Source: Arbacia lixula (lineage: Eukaryota; Echinodermata; Echinoidea; Arbacioida; Arbaciidae). Taken from it: a stretch of 64,000 bases of DNA. The number at the start of each line of letters is the position of its first letter. The stretch's first letter is position 1. Shown here piece by piece: positions 1 through 11,341 of the stretch. The stretch is from contig CAVLGW020000014.1 in assembly GCA_963669155.1 (NCBI GenBank), forward strand, positions 1-64,000. The letters run 5' to 3'. The notes beneath the pieces are model-generated. The model was not told the DNA's origin. It saw only the letters and a program-made list of their open reading frames with translations, and did not search any database. The position numbers and the translations under genes are program-made.

Positions 1-207
1 AAAAAAATACGCATCTTTTTACCTGTGCATTTGATACATCATTAAACACACGTTTTTACTAACATACCTCTATGAAAAGTATTTACTCCGTTGTCAAAAC
101 AGAAAAAAAGCAATTTATGAAATCATATCGTAAACGACCTATGGGAGAGCACCTCGCACCTGACGTCACGAAATAACAATTTCAAAAGGTCAAAACTTTC
201 TTATTCT

Positions 208-830
208 TTGACGGATGCTCGTCAAATCTTTACTAATACGTTTCTACCTGCTTCTACTTTGATTGAAACCAACTTATCTTCAGGGTGGACTAGCCCTTTA
301 ATTGGACTACATAGGATTGGGAAGATAAGACATTTTTTGGATAAAGCGACCACAGAGAGGCTTGTTCACGCATTTATATTTAGTTACTTAGATTTCAATA
401 ATGGTCTGTTTTGGGGAATCTCTGAGACTCAACTAAATAAACTCCAACGTGTACAGAATTCAGCGGCAGGTTTGTAAGGCGAAAAAGGAAATTTGAACAT
501 ACATGTATAACTCCGATCCTACGTAGTCTCCACTGGCTCCCGATAAGGGCTCGTCTTCAGTTTAAAATCCTCACTCTTGTATTTAAATGCTTATGTGGAA
601 ATGCTCCTGTCTAACTTAACTCATCAAACCATACCAGCCTACTCGTAATCTTCTTCCTTAATCAAAAAATCTTCTCTCTGAAATTTGTGTAAAATCTAAG
701 ACATTCGGTGATAGAGCTTTTGCAAATACGGCACCCAAATTATGGAATAACCTCCCCCAAGGCATTAGATCATTGACAGACTTCGATCAATTCAAATAAA
801 GGCTAAAGACGCACCTGTTTGATAATTATT
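208..830 (+). pseudogene. Decayed C-terminus of a CR1/L2-type non-LTR retrotransposon reverse transcriptase
   Basis: Three reading frames in succession encode the end of a LINE reverse transcriptase. The first (about 208-477) contains IRHFLDKATTERLVHAF and LNKLQRVQNSAAGL, the conserved C-terminal RT block. The second (507-614) reads ITPILRSLHWLPIRARLQF, the segment that normally follows without a break. The third (692-829) contains FGDRAFANTAPKLWNNLP and, after an in-frame TAA, RLKTHLFDNY, the usual C-terminal motif. Frame changes near 477-507 and 614-692 and internal stops show that it is dead. The 5' part of the element (endonuclease, most of the RT) is absent, as expected for 5' truncation. 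The clade (CR1, L2 or a close relative) is inferred from motif style only. Confidence 0.85.
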
Positions 831-909
831 AGTTATTTTCACATTCTCACTTAGTCAATTTTTACTTTCACACGCATAGAGACTATTTGAATGGTATTAT
901 GCGTCTCTA

Positions 910-945
910 AGAATTGAATATTATTATTATTATTATTAATTGTAT
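910..945 (+). repeat. ATT microsatellite tail of the LINE relic
   Basis: A run of about seven ATT units lies some 85 bp after the last RT motif. CR1/L2-like LINEs commonly end in short tandem repeats instead of poly(A), so this is probably the 3' terminus of the relic at 208-830. Confidence 0.6.
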
Positions 946-1222
946 TATTCTGGCGATCCTAGCTATTTATTAAGAGTGCTATATTATTATTCAGAGGATT
1001 TAGTCTCTTCTCAATGGAACGGTATGTGATTTTTGAACTACCCACGAACCTGCTTTTCTGTTAATCTGTTAATCCGATCTCTTGACTGACAGACTCTTTA
1101 TTGACAATAAGGTTGTGATACTTACATCCATTATGCCGAAGTGACTTAGATCGGTTACACGAGGTTCATAATCACAATCACAAGTAATCAAAGGCTTAAT
1201 TCAGAGCCAGAGCTTTCTTTCC

Positions 1223-1430
1223 CCACTAGTGGAAGAATCCATTCACAAAAGAGTCGGTACCATTGAGAAACAAAATTGTCTCATATTTGAACTAAAACAC
1301 AACAACAACGACATGGAGAGAGAGATCGCTCACCTCAAGAAATAAGTAATCTCCCACAACAACAGTGTTCAGACCATTGAAAACAACCTGAACGCCCAAG
1401 AACAATACTCCTGTACCGACCAAAAGCAAA
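1223..1430 (+). pseudogene. Possible LINE ORF1 coiled-coil relic
   Basis: The frame starting at 1232 reads a heptad-like stretch (EESIHKRVGTIEKQN, then NDMEREIAHLKK), a TAA stop at 1343-1345, and then VQTIENNLNAQEQYS. A coiled coil ending in a short EQYS segment is typical of ORF1 proteins of animal non-LTR retrotransposons. The stop and the short length show it is not functional. It lies downstream of the RT relic, so it belongs to a different insertion or a rearranged one. The assignment rests on pattern only. Confidence 0.4.
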
Positions 1431-3039
1431 TTTTATCGTAATGTGCAATTTGTTTCCAAGTGTGTCTTTTTGAGGACACTTTAGTTTCTATTGGCACCGT
1501 TTGACTAAGTAGTCCGGTTACTATACATCATTTAGTTACTACTCACAAATGGCCTGGAAATATTTTTATACATGAATGAAGATTCGTAGCCGTGTTGGAT
1601 TGTTTTAATCTGTTTGTGTAATACATTAATTTTTTTTTATCCAAAAGCTCTAATTCACTCATTCTACTCATATGGATAGGCGCGTTAATTTAGCGTCACT
1701 TGCATCTTACTATCCACCGAGAGAGGTTTTTTGGCCGTACCAAGGCCGTCATGTTTGCACGTGGCAAGCTTTACTCCTTTATAGCTCAAGGTATGTAAAT
1801 TATATTACGATTTCTAGACGATGATTTCTATATTTATAATATATGTGTTAAATTCTTCATGACAGTCACGTATTTAAAAGAGTGACCGAACATTGGGCAT
1901 GTTGGGTGCCTTTTTATTTTGGGTGTGGCACTTAGCCGATGGCTGTATACTTATCGTATCTATTGGAATTGTAAATCACACTTTATTTTCTGTCTTGCAA
2001 CATAACATTTCGATAGAACCAGAAGTGTTATCTATATTTCTTTTTTAAAAAAAGAAAAACATTCGAGATTGAACAATTGATTATCAAAGGCCGTACCGTA
2101 CTCATGTGTCTGTTTGTAGTTGAACTTGCCTTTAAATTCATAGTCTCTGTTGATTTTTTTTATTTAAGGCAGCTTGTCAAAAGTCCCTGCCGCGTCTTTT
2201 GCTGTCAAAACCCCATGCGTCTTTTCAATGCGGCTTTCCTGATCAGCGTTCTTTTGTGTTGAAAGGAACGGTGGAGTTCAAAGGCTTATTCATACCAGCA
2301 TTCCTTTGTCCGTCTTTCCGGGCACTCCTATTTTGTATTCGCATAGCGAATGATCATTTCTAAATAGCTCCCTCTACGACCAAAACTCTCGCATTCGGTC
2401 GTAATGACTGTACGTAAAGTGAGTTCTGTAATTTCGGGCGTGCATGAAGCCACTGAGTGAAAGGACAGTTTAACTCAATAAACGACATATTAAACACGTC
2501 ATGAAATGTTTCTAATATTTTCAATTTGTTGCGTGAATCATGAATAATCTTTCCTCAAATGGACGGGGATTAATTCATTCTGTCTAATATGATAAAAGTA
2601 GGCCTACATGTAATTTGGTTTCCTCGCAATTTTTTACTATGTGCATGCAGGCTTTATTTCTTTGCTACGTTTATGTCCATATCAGAGATATAGGATGGGG
2701 TGACTATAACTTGCGCATATTTTAAATAATATATATTATGGTGATATTAAATCAAAGATTTACTTTCAATTCACCAAAGAAAATCGTCTAAATTCATGAA
2801 AACCAAATGGACGGCAACATACTAAAGTCCTTTTGCTCTACTTAACTATTAATTTGTTCAAAGGTTTTCGAAGGTATCGCCATCTCAAAAGTCTATGCCG
2901 TTCGGCAAATGCACGCTACAGGCTAAAGAAAGTCATGAAAAAATAATTTTGACTTCATTTCACGCACGATAATTGTTCAAAGAAAGTCAAGCAGATAAAG
3001 GTAAGATATTCATGTTTGGATGCAGGTTAAGACGCCATA
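1431..3039. other. Unassigned AT-rich DNA
   Basis: Both strands show only short, composition-driven open frames, with no recognisable domain, RNA gene or clear repeat. The ORF at 2077-2262 begins at a non-ATG codon and has no recognisable motif. Confidence 0.5.
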
Positions 3040-5930
3040 TAATCGGTTGAAACTATTAACTCATCGTAAGTTCATGTAAAGAAACCGGCAGTTTTCTGTA
3101 ACTATTGGCTAAGCCCGTTTAATAAACTGCCGATTTATCATGACTATTAATAATTTCCGACCCGCCCGGCCTTGACAAGAACTCCCTGTTAATCGTAACT
3201 ATTGATAAAGACCGCTCATATCATTTTAAGAAACTATTCATTCGTCGTAACTTCGAAACCGGCAGTTTACCGTAAGCACGCTCCATCGCTACTAAACTAC
3301 CGATTTTTCATGACTATTGATTATTTCCGACCCGCCCTTGATATGAACTCCCGGTTTATCGTGATGGTTAATAGTCAAATACCCATCCTTTTGATTGAGA
3401 AACGGCTATAACTAATAAACACCGACACGCTCTTCACGGAGACTACAAGTCTATCGTAATTATTAATAATGCCGGGCTCGTCTTTCGAAACCGGCAATCA
3501 ATCGGAGCTTTTCATCAAAGGCAGACCCAACCTTGAAATAAGTTACCAGTTTTTCGTTACTTTTGAAAAAAAAAACCGCGATATTTTAAGCAACTGCTAA
3601 TTTGTCCTAAATACATATACACGTAGCGGTATATCACATAGAAACTGTCGTTTTTATTGATAAAATCCGCGCCATTTTAAACAAACTGGTGATTAACGTT
3701 TTTTTGTACTTACATTTAATTCCCAACCCGTCCTTGACATGAAATGTTCCTTTTTCCCATAATATGTACCATTAAAACCCGGCCTGGCATTGAACCGGCA
3801 GTCAATAGGAGGTATTCATAAAGTAAGGCTTGCCCTTTTAAGGAAATACCAATTTATTGAAATGATTATGGAACTAGCACGCAATCGTAAAAAGCAAGAC
3901 CAAACCTTTTCAATAAATTCCTGTTTTATTTTAACTTTTAGGCCCGCTCTTTAAAGAAACTACCAGTTTATCGTATTGACAGGCCAAATTAAACCACGCC
4001 CAGAGCTAAGTAAGGCAGTGCCAAACCCTTTGAAGAAACTTCAGTTCATTTTACCGTAACTCCCGATTAACTTTTGGTTTACCTTAATTCTTAAAGCCCG
4101 CACTATTTATAATAAATTGACGATCTATCCTAACTACATTGTGGTGTATCATTCCGAGCCACCATTTAAGAGACGGTCATGCCTACTTCATCGCAACTTG
4201 GCTATTAGAAAGCACTCACCATCTTTGATAATTAATTACTGCTGATTGCATGTTCGCGAATGTAAAATAAGCCAGACCCGCCCTTGAAATAAAACTACCG
4301 GTTTATCGTAATGATTAATAAAGCCAATCGGATCGTCCTTTAAGAAACTGTCATACCTTGAAATAACCCTAAACACTCTCTCTGAAGAAACTATACCAGT
4401 TTTCATAACTATTGATAAAGCCAGGCTCGTGTTTTGAAACCGTAAGCAATCGTAGATCTTCATAACACAGGCCCACCCGTTGGAAAATCTACCCTTTTTC
4501 GGAACTACAGAACCGCGTCATTGTTAATAAACTGCTGATTGTTTTATTGTAACCATTACTAATTCGCGACCGGCCTTGAAATAAACTACCAGTCCATCGA
4601 TAAAGCCAGTCCCGTCTTTTAAAAACGGCAATCAATCCAATAGCTACATAATAAAACAAGGCCTGACATTTAAACACTAGATTTATCTTAACTATGTGGC
4701 AAAACCCGCATCAGTTTTGAGAAAATATGGATTTATCTTAATCATTATATTAAGGCTCGACCCGACCTATTACTCTTTTAGTCCCATAGGCGATACAATG
4801 TGTTGTAATTGACATGGGATTATCACTGCTTGGTACTGACGGGGTTAAACAAAAAAACTATCGTAACAAAAATTTATCGTAACTACTGATAATTCCTGAC
4901 CCGTCCGTGAAAGAAACAACCAGTTTATCTAACTATTAAGCCAGGTTCGTCTTTTGAAACCGATAACCAATCCTAGCTTATAAAACCAGGCTCGTCCTTT
5001 AAATAAACTACTATCGTAACTATCAGCGAAGCCCACCTTAATCTGCCTATGTATTGTAACTAGATCACAGACCCTCCCTTGAAAGCAACTACCAGTTTAT
5101 CGTCACAATTGGCAAAGCCGATCCACCCATTCTCCGCCATACAAATGGTACATGTAATGCACACGTCCTACCCACATTGCATTGTGGCGAGTACCAAAAC
5201 AAAGATTATACCATCTATTTTCTCTCCCCTACTTGAATTTAACAAAAAGGATGGCAAAAATATTGGCAAAAATTGGTGTGGCGTTTGAAACGTGTATGCA
5301 GTCCATCGCCCTTTAAAGAAACTACTAGTTTACCGTGATATTGACAGGCCTAATTAAACCATACCCGCCTATGAAATAAATGTACTGTCGGGTTATCGCA
5401 ATTATTAAAAGAGCCAAGTCCGTCTTATGGAACAGGCATTCAATCGTAGCTAATAGTAAATCAAGGCCAGACCCCACGAATAAATCCTGTTTTGACGGTT
5501 TAAATGTTTGGTCTACCCTAATTCTTTAAGCCCGCAATGCATTATGTATAATTGCACTGCGGACCTATCCTGACTACATCGTGGTGTATAAATAGTCCCA
5601 AACCTCCCTTTAAGAAACGGTTATGCTAGGCTATCAGAAAGCATGCACCGGTTTTTTTTTCTTATAACAAACTACTGCTGCTGCTGATGGTCATGGCTGT
5701 AAATAAATCCAGACTCGCCCTTGAAAGAAAACTACGGGTGTATCGTAAAATTAACAGATAATAATAAAGCCGATCCATCGTATATCCGCCCTTCACACAA
5801 AACTAGTCCTGCAAAATTAACAGAATGTACTGCACACTCTTCATTGTGCAGAATACTAAAACATAGATTATGCATTTTTTTCTCTCCCCCTCTTGAATTT
5901 AACGAAAAAGGATGGCAAAAATAGTGCATT
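3040..5930. repeat. Ancient degenerate satellite of about 45-50 bp monomers
   Basis: Two related phrases alternate throughout. One resembles CCCGCCCTTGAAATAAACTA followed by a stretch like CCAGTTTATCGTAACTATTA and AATAAAGCC. The other resembles CGTCTTTTGAAACCGGCAAT followed by CAATCGTAGC. Good examples of the first start near 3159, 3331, 4277, 4570, 4896, 5070 and 5706. Monomers are strongly diverged, with many indels. Two longer blocks match across about 1.4 kb: 3976 with 5339 (ATTGACAGGCC), and about 4128 with about 5566 (CTATCCT.ACTACAT.GTGG). This suggests a former higher-order repeat. No coding potential is seen. Confidence 0.75.
5210..5262 (+). repeat. First copy of a 50 bp block embedded in the old satellite
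   Basis: A block beginning TTTTCTCTCCCC, continuing CTTGAATTTAAC and ending GGATGGCAAAAAT recurs at about 5874-5922. It is better conserved than the surrounding monomers, so it marks the later duplication step of the satellite. Confidence 0.6.
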
Positions 5931-7500
5931 GAGACGCTACTTGTAGTTGCCTGATTACATGAGCCTGAAATATGAAATAAAAAGAAAGTTACTCAACCAT
6001 GCGCATGACGTCACCTTCGGGGCTCTTAGATGTAACACTTGCAATGCGCATTCTATTCAGTGGGAAGGGGACTCTGTTGTATATCAGATAGATCATTAAT
6101 GCTATCGCATCCTGCATCTTACCCAATAGACAATGACCACGAAGTCCAACTGGGGAGTATTCCGGAGTATGCGCTAACTCTTTGTGCATGTTGAAAATAG
6201 GGCGATACGCCTACTCATTTCTTTGGAGATAATCACCAAGGAATGTGCAGCATTTCTTGCCGGATTTGCCGTGTATTATACTCACCATGAATAAAATACT
6301 GCAATTCCGCAAGGGGCCAACTAAGTTTAGGGCGCGTAACTGAATGCACGGAATGCACAGACAACAGCAACCTTCAAGAGCACCGTGCGTGGCCGGTACA
6401 AACAAGAATGGAGGAATAGATAATAAAGAAGTCTTATTTTAATTCACGAAAGTCTTATTTTTATTCATGAAAAAATGAGATTAAACAATTTGTTATTCAT
6501 GCCTTGCCCTTTCGGTTTAACCGTATACAGTAATTAGCAAATCTTTTCAGCACATTATTGATACTAGTGATATTAACACCAAAAAGTGGAAAATTACCCA
6601 TACAGCTATGACACAATATAAATGTTATTGACAACATTGCGGGATTTGCCTAGCATGAAAACTCATCGAAGCACGAGGAGTTATTCCGATACCAGTCGTG
6701 TTCATGTATAATGATACGATTGTGAAACCATTAGTAACGCATTGGTTGAACGACGATTAAGCATGTACTTTAAATACTAAACGAAAATGGTCGACCTTTC
6801 TCTCTCTATATATATATATTTATATATAATTTCTTATTATAATCAGAACGTTTCCATTGAAGTGCCCATAATTATTGTCACAAGTCTTGTTGATTTCAGT
6901 AGATTGTTGTTGTTGTTATGTCGTAGTGTATTAGTTGCAGTAGAATTGCTAGAAGCATCAAGTACATTGTGTTGTATCATTTCAAAATCATGGTTAATGT
7001 TAAGTTGTTGTTTCTTTTAAAGTATACAATATTAACTTCGAATATATGACAACTTATCAAAGTTATGCATTGTCAATCGATATTCATTCACTGTAATGAT
7101 TAAGAAATCTCAAGCCGATGTTGCTGAAAGTAAGATAATACACAACTTTCGTGTGGTGAAAGAAACCTTCTGGAACGATCATTTTTACATAATAGAATGT
7201 AGAAAGCAAAGAGAAAGACAGATTGCAATCAGGCAAATGAATGATATCTAAGTTAACATACGTTTACTTCGAGATCTATTGAGATTAATGTTACAATAAC
7301 GAATGTGATATTAGTTAGTATACCCATTACATTGACGGGAAATATCATTAAAAATTACATTCTGTCTGATGTTTATTACGATGAAATATTTATTTTTGCT
7401 AGTGCAACGCCAATTTCCGTTAAATATCGTAGAGAATGAGACGTTATGGAAATATCAACCCGGAAGTGTACACAGGATAACGTCGCGTTGTCAGGATTTC
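5931..7500. other. Unassigned DNA with a TA microsatellite
   Basis: No gene is recognisable. An imperfect 20 bp tandem duplication (AAGTCTTATTTT then ATTCACG/ATTCATG) lies at about 6429-6469, and a TC/TA microsatellite lies at about 6800-6835. The remaining short ORFs lack motifs. Confidence 0.5.
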
Positions 7501-7514
7501 CGTTTATTGCGAGT

Positions 7515-8175
7515 GATTGTCACAATGGTAAAGGTGATGATGGTGATGATTGTCGTCGTACTTATGATCATGGCGATGATTTCGGTGGTCACAGTGATGT
7601 TCATAGTGATCATTACGATGGTCACCGGAGATGATGATGATCACCATTGTTACAATAGGCACCGCGAGAGGCTTGGATCGATGATCAGTGATCGGAGGCT
7701 ATTCTTTTGGTCATCTGGAAAAATCCGACAACTATTTGCAGTAACATACTCTGAATTGAAAAAAAAAAGCTTCCATGGCGTGGTACAAACTTTTGAGAAT
7801 TACGAGTCTTTTCAAAGAGCTAACAAACGAGCAGGATGCAAGATCATCTCCATTCCGGCGTGGATTTCTTTAAAAAAAAAAAAAAGAACGCTAAATCGCG
7901 CACCGTCGATTAGCAGGCAATTAAAAATAACAATGGGCGGATTTGAAGGCGGCTTGAGCAATGCAATGTGGGGGCGGGGGCGCTGTATGCAGGTACATAT
8001 TCAGCGGCATTGAACGGATGGTCATGATGATGATGGTGATGATGAAGAGGATTATGATGCTCATCACTACAGTTACGACCATGACAATAGATTATTACGG
8101 CAATGATGATTATTATCATAGTTATGAACATGGCGATGATTACGATGGTCATAGTAGATTGTGGGCGGATTTGAA
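7515..8175. repeat. Cryptic ATG/GAT simple repeats in two blocks
   Basis: Blocks at about 7530-7645 and 8015-8160 are interrupted GATGAT and ATGGTGATG repeats. They share phrases such as CATGGCGATGATT and GATGGTCA. The flanking phrase GGGCGGATTTGAA occurs at about 7936 and 8164, so the blocks may be an old duplication. A 214-residue open frame over the first block is rich in Val, Met, Ile and Asp and reflects the repeat. Confidence 0.65.
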
Positions 8176-8650
8176 AACCCATGAGAGACGTGGGAGGTGA
8201 TTTGCTTATGGTACCGATCACTTGCCTCACCCTATGGCAATAATAATGATCACGATTTTTATTAAACGTAACCAATGAAGTGTTCGAATAAGCAGTATTT
8301 TGCTGTCAAAGTTTTTAACTGAAAGTAGCGAAAAATAGATCTCTGTTGAGCTCTGATGAACGTAGTACAGTCAATCGGCAGCGCTCGCTCGTTCTATAGA
8401 AATCATGAACGTTTTATTTTTCGTCTCGCGAAATCTCACGCGCAGATTTTGCTGCACCTAGATTATAAAGGAATTCGACATGCTCGCGAGATCTGTTGCT
8501 GGTGTCTTCTATAAGCATACTGATCAGGAGTTTTTTAGACAGGGATTGAGATTATATGTTTCTTAATAAATATTTACATTTTTTTTCGAAATCCGCAAAG
8601 GAGTTTTTATGTTATTTGCTTTCAAATACAGGCCTCAATTTTTTTCAAAT

Positions 8651-9046
8651 ATGTAAGCTCTCACACATTGCCGGATCCTGACCCTTCTATGGATTGTACG
8701 GCAACGAGAGTTACGGCTCTAAAAAGCCAATACTTCAGCGGAGATTTTGATTCCAATATTGTTTGGGCTCAAAATAAAACATGTGTGCTATTCGTCTTCA
8801 AAGTGACGCGAGATTTCAGAAATCGTACGGACTTCGCAACCGATATATATGTAAGCTCTCAGACTATGCTGGATCCTGACCCTTCTACAAATTGGACGAC
8901 AACACCAGTTACAGCTTTGGAAAGCCATACTCCAGCGGAGAATTTAATTCCAGTTTTGTTTGGGCTTAAAAATAAAACATTTGTGTTATTCGTCTTCAAG
9001 GTGACGCGAATTTTCAGAAATCATACGGACTTCGCAACCGATATTC
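8651..9046 (+). repeat. 198 bp sequence present twice in tandem
   Basis: ATGTAAGCTCTCA begins at 8651 and again at 8849, and GGATCCTGACCCTTCT begins at 8673 and 8871, giving a period of exactly 198 bp. Because 198 is a multiple of three, one frame stays open through both copies (8668-9171) and encodes two related 66-residue stretches containing DPDPS and FVFKVTR..FRN.TDFATDI. No initiator ATG precedes it and no family is recognised. It may be an exon-derived duplication or a small satellite seed. Confidence 0.7.
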
Positions 9047-9310
9047 GTCCGCAGGCAGCAGAATACACGCGATTTTATTTTCAGCTCGGTAGTTGTAACC
9101 TTCACTTGACCTCTCGAACCGCAAAAAAGGTCTCCCTTTCAAAATGCGATATCTCCATGAATAAACCATGATTTTGTACATTTTCTTTTGCAACTGTAAT
9201 GTTGAAGGTCGAAATTTACCAAACATGAAAAAACATTTGATTAAAACAGGCAGAAAAATATTGCAAATTCGAGATAAATATGTGGTTCTAATGAAAATTA
9301 GAAAAATAAC

Positions 9311-10926
9311 GAGACATACTTGTGGACAAGTATAAGGTGGTCTGCATTGGCAAATTCATGCACTGACATGGGCTAGAAATTCACAGTGATATGGACCTTC
9401 AATCGTGACACCATATGTTCATAAGCAATCAGAGACTCCGCTCAAGAAAGCTCATAGCGCACCTACAATGTCTACTAACGTACATTTCAGAGACATGCCT
9501 AAATGGTTACATGTATATTGTGCTAACATGTAATTAATAGCCACGTAAGATAAAGGGGCGAGAGAAAACGAATGGGAAAGAAAATCTCAAAGAGAAAGAC
9601 AAAGTGAGGGATAGAACAGAAGAAGATGGCAAAAAAAAACATTGTAAAAGGAATGCGAAAATTTACCCTACCCACTCCAGTAATCGAACCGGGGGCCTCG
9701 AGATCTTAAAACGCGGCGCCTTACCAATTGAGCCACACATCTTCCCATTCACTTAACACGTAATGCCCAGCAGATTAAGAAATTGATATTCAAGATGAAA
9801 TTTCGCCATGATCGCGACATCTGATTGAAAAATAAAGATGACGTCCCCGAAAGCTAGTAGACTCAGCTACAACATACTAAAATTTCAGAGTAACAGAATT
9901 GAACATAAGCGAGATACAGCTCCTAGAAGATCGTCATGTCATTTAATAAATACCCCTTCCATTGACATAACACGTACATACGATCGATTTTGACATTAAT
10001 GTCTATAATCAAATTCATACCATGAAGATGGAATCCTATTGAAATATTAGGGCTACTTTCTCATAGAACAATGTCTCAGCTATCACATACTGAAATTTGG
10101 AACAAAATTGACCAAAGATTACTGAGATACGCAAGAACGGGTAAAAAAGTTTATGACGTCATACATGAAAATTGATTTTTTTCGATTCATATGGCAATAT
10201 GATGACGTTACGATGTATTTAACGACCAAATGATACATGAAATAGCATCTACAGTTCCCACTCTTTCAAAATATGAAAAAAAAATTGGGGGTCACCAGCC
10301 ATTCTGAGGAGCTATGGCCGATTGAAGGTGGTCATGTTTTTGCACACAAAAACGTATTGACGCACGCGCGGACTTTGAACTTTGACGCACCCGCACGACC
10401 TTATTATTGCATAGAAATGGCTCAAAATTTCAGGATGTGTTGTTTGCAGTGTCAGAAACATGAATCCAGTGAAAAAACGGTTTTCCGACGTTGCGTTTGC
10501 TAAACGCACGGAAAAACGCGCGCGCGCGCGCGTACGCGCGGAAATTTGAAAAATGCTAGAAATGGCCTCAAACATATGCAAAACAATTTCTAGTTGATTT
10601 GGAGCATTTTTTTATTTTACGCGCGCGTTAATGCACTAACGTACGCGTACGCGCGCGTTTTTTTTCATTGAAATTAATTGTCTTGTCATTAATTATATAC
10701 ATGCCAAATTTCATTACACAGAGATGAACGGTTTTAGAGCTACATGAAATAATAGATTTTCAATAAATTGCTCGTGCATGACGTCACGATTACGTAATGA
10801 CCTTGAAAATGTTCCTGTGACATGTTCACATATATACCTATACATGATGAACATTTGATGAAACATGGTCCATGCATTGTTGAGATATCCATGTCACAAA
10901 AAATAGGAATAAAAATAAATAATAAC
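9311..10926. repeat. Array unit 1, subfamily B
   Basis: First copy, 1616 bp. Sequence upstream of the anchor is unique, so the array begins in phase at the start hairpin. The tRNA-like module (9669-9739) has a mutated B box (GGTTCGATTAC instead of GGTTCGATTCC). Confidence 0.9.
9669..9739 (-). repeat. tRNA-Leu(UAA)-derived module, subfamily B version
   Basis: Read on the minus strand it has an A-box-like TGGCTCAATTGG, then TAAGGCGCCGCG, an anticodon-loop-like TTTAAGA, and a B-box-like GGTTCGATTMC. GGTAAGGCG...TTAAGATC and the B box line up with eukaryotic tRNA-Leu(UAA), but the long variable arm is gone, the anticodon stem pairs at only about three of five positions and no acceptor stem forms. 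It is therefore a tRNA-derived, SINE-like piece and not a working tRNA gene. Eighteen units carry it (spans in the unit entries). RNA polymerase III initiation from the A/B boxes is possible but unproven. Confidence 0.7.
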
Positions 10927-11272
10927 GAGACATACTTGTGGACAAGTATCAGGTGGTCTGCATTGGCAAATTCATGCACAGACATGGGCTGGAAAATGCA
11001 CGGTGAACTATAGACCTTCATTCGTGACACCAACTATCCATAAGCAATGTGAGACAGCGCTCAAGAAAGCTCATAGGGCACCTATTATACTAAAATTTCA
11101 GAGAATTTCCTAAATGGTAACATGTTTATGCTAACGTGATTAATAGTCATGTAAGAGAATGGGGTGAGAGAAAAAAGAATTGGAAAGAAAATCTCAAAGA
11201 GAATGACAAAGTGAGGCATAGAACAGAAGAAGATGGCAAAATAAACATTGCAAAAGGAATGCAAAAGTTGAC

Positions 11273-11341
11273 CCTACCCACGCCAGGAATCGAACCGGGG
11301 GCCTCGAGATCTTAAAACGGCGCCTTACCTATTGAGCCACA
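11273..11341 (-). repeat. tRNA-Leu-derived module, subfamily A version
   Basis: Same layout as the B version, but two bases shorter: the anticodon arm has lost one CG dinucleotide (GGCGCCGTTTT instead of GGCGCCGCGTTTT). The B box GGTTCGATTCC is intact. The A-box region reads TGGCTCAATAGG. Confidence 0.7.

Noticed and set aside
2077..2262. 61-codon frame with hydrophobic content
   Set aside because: It starts at a non-ATG codon, is short and has no homology pattern; chance in AT-rich DNA.
7369..8013. 214-codon open frame
   Set aside because: Its centre is low-complexity Val/Met/Ile/Asp from ATG/GAT simple repeats. No family or start context supports it.
9669..9739. Functional tRNA-Leu genes in the array
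   Set aside because: A and B boxes are present, but the acceptor stem is unpaired, the anticodon stem is weak and the long variable arm of tRNA-Leu is missing.
10273..10503. 76-codon open frame recurring in B-type units
   Set aside because: It overlaps the antisense frame and the CG tract, and shows no codon-level conservation between A and B subfamilies.
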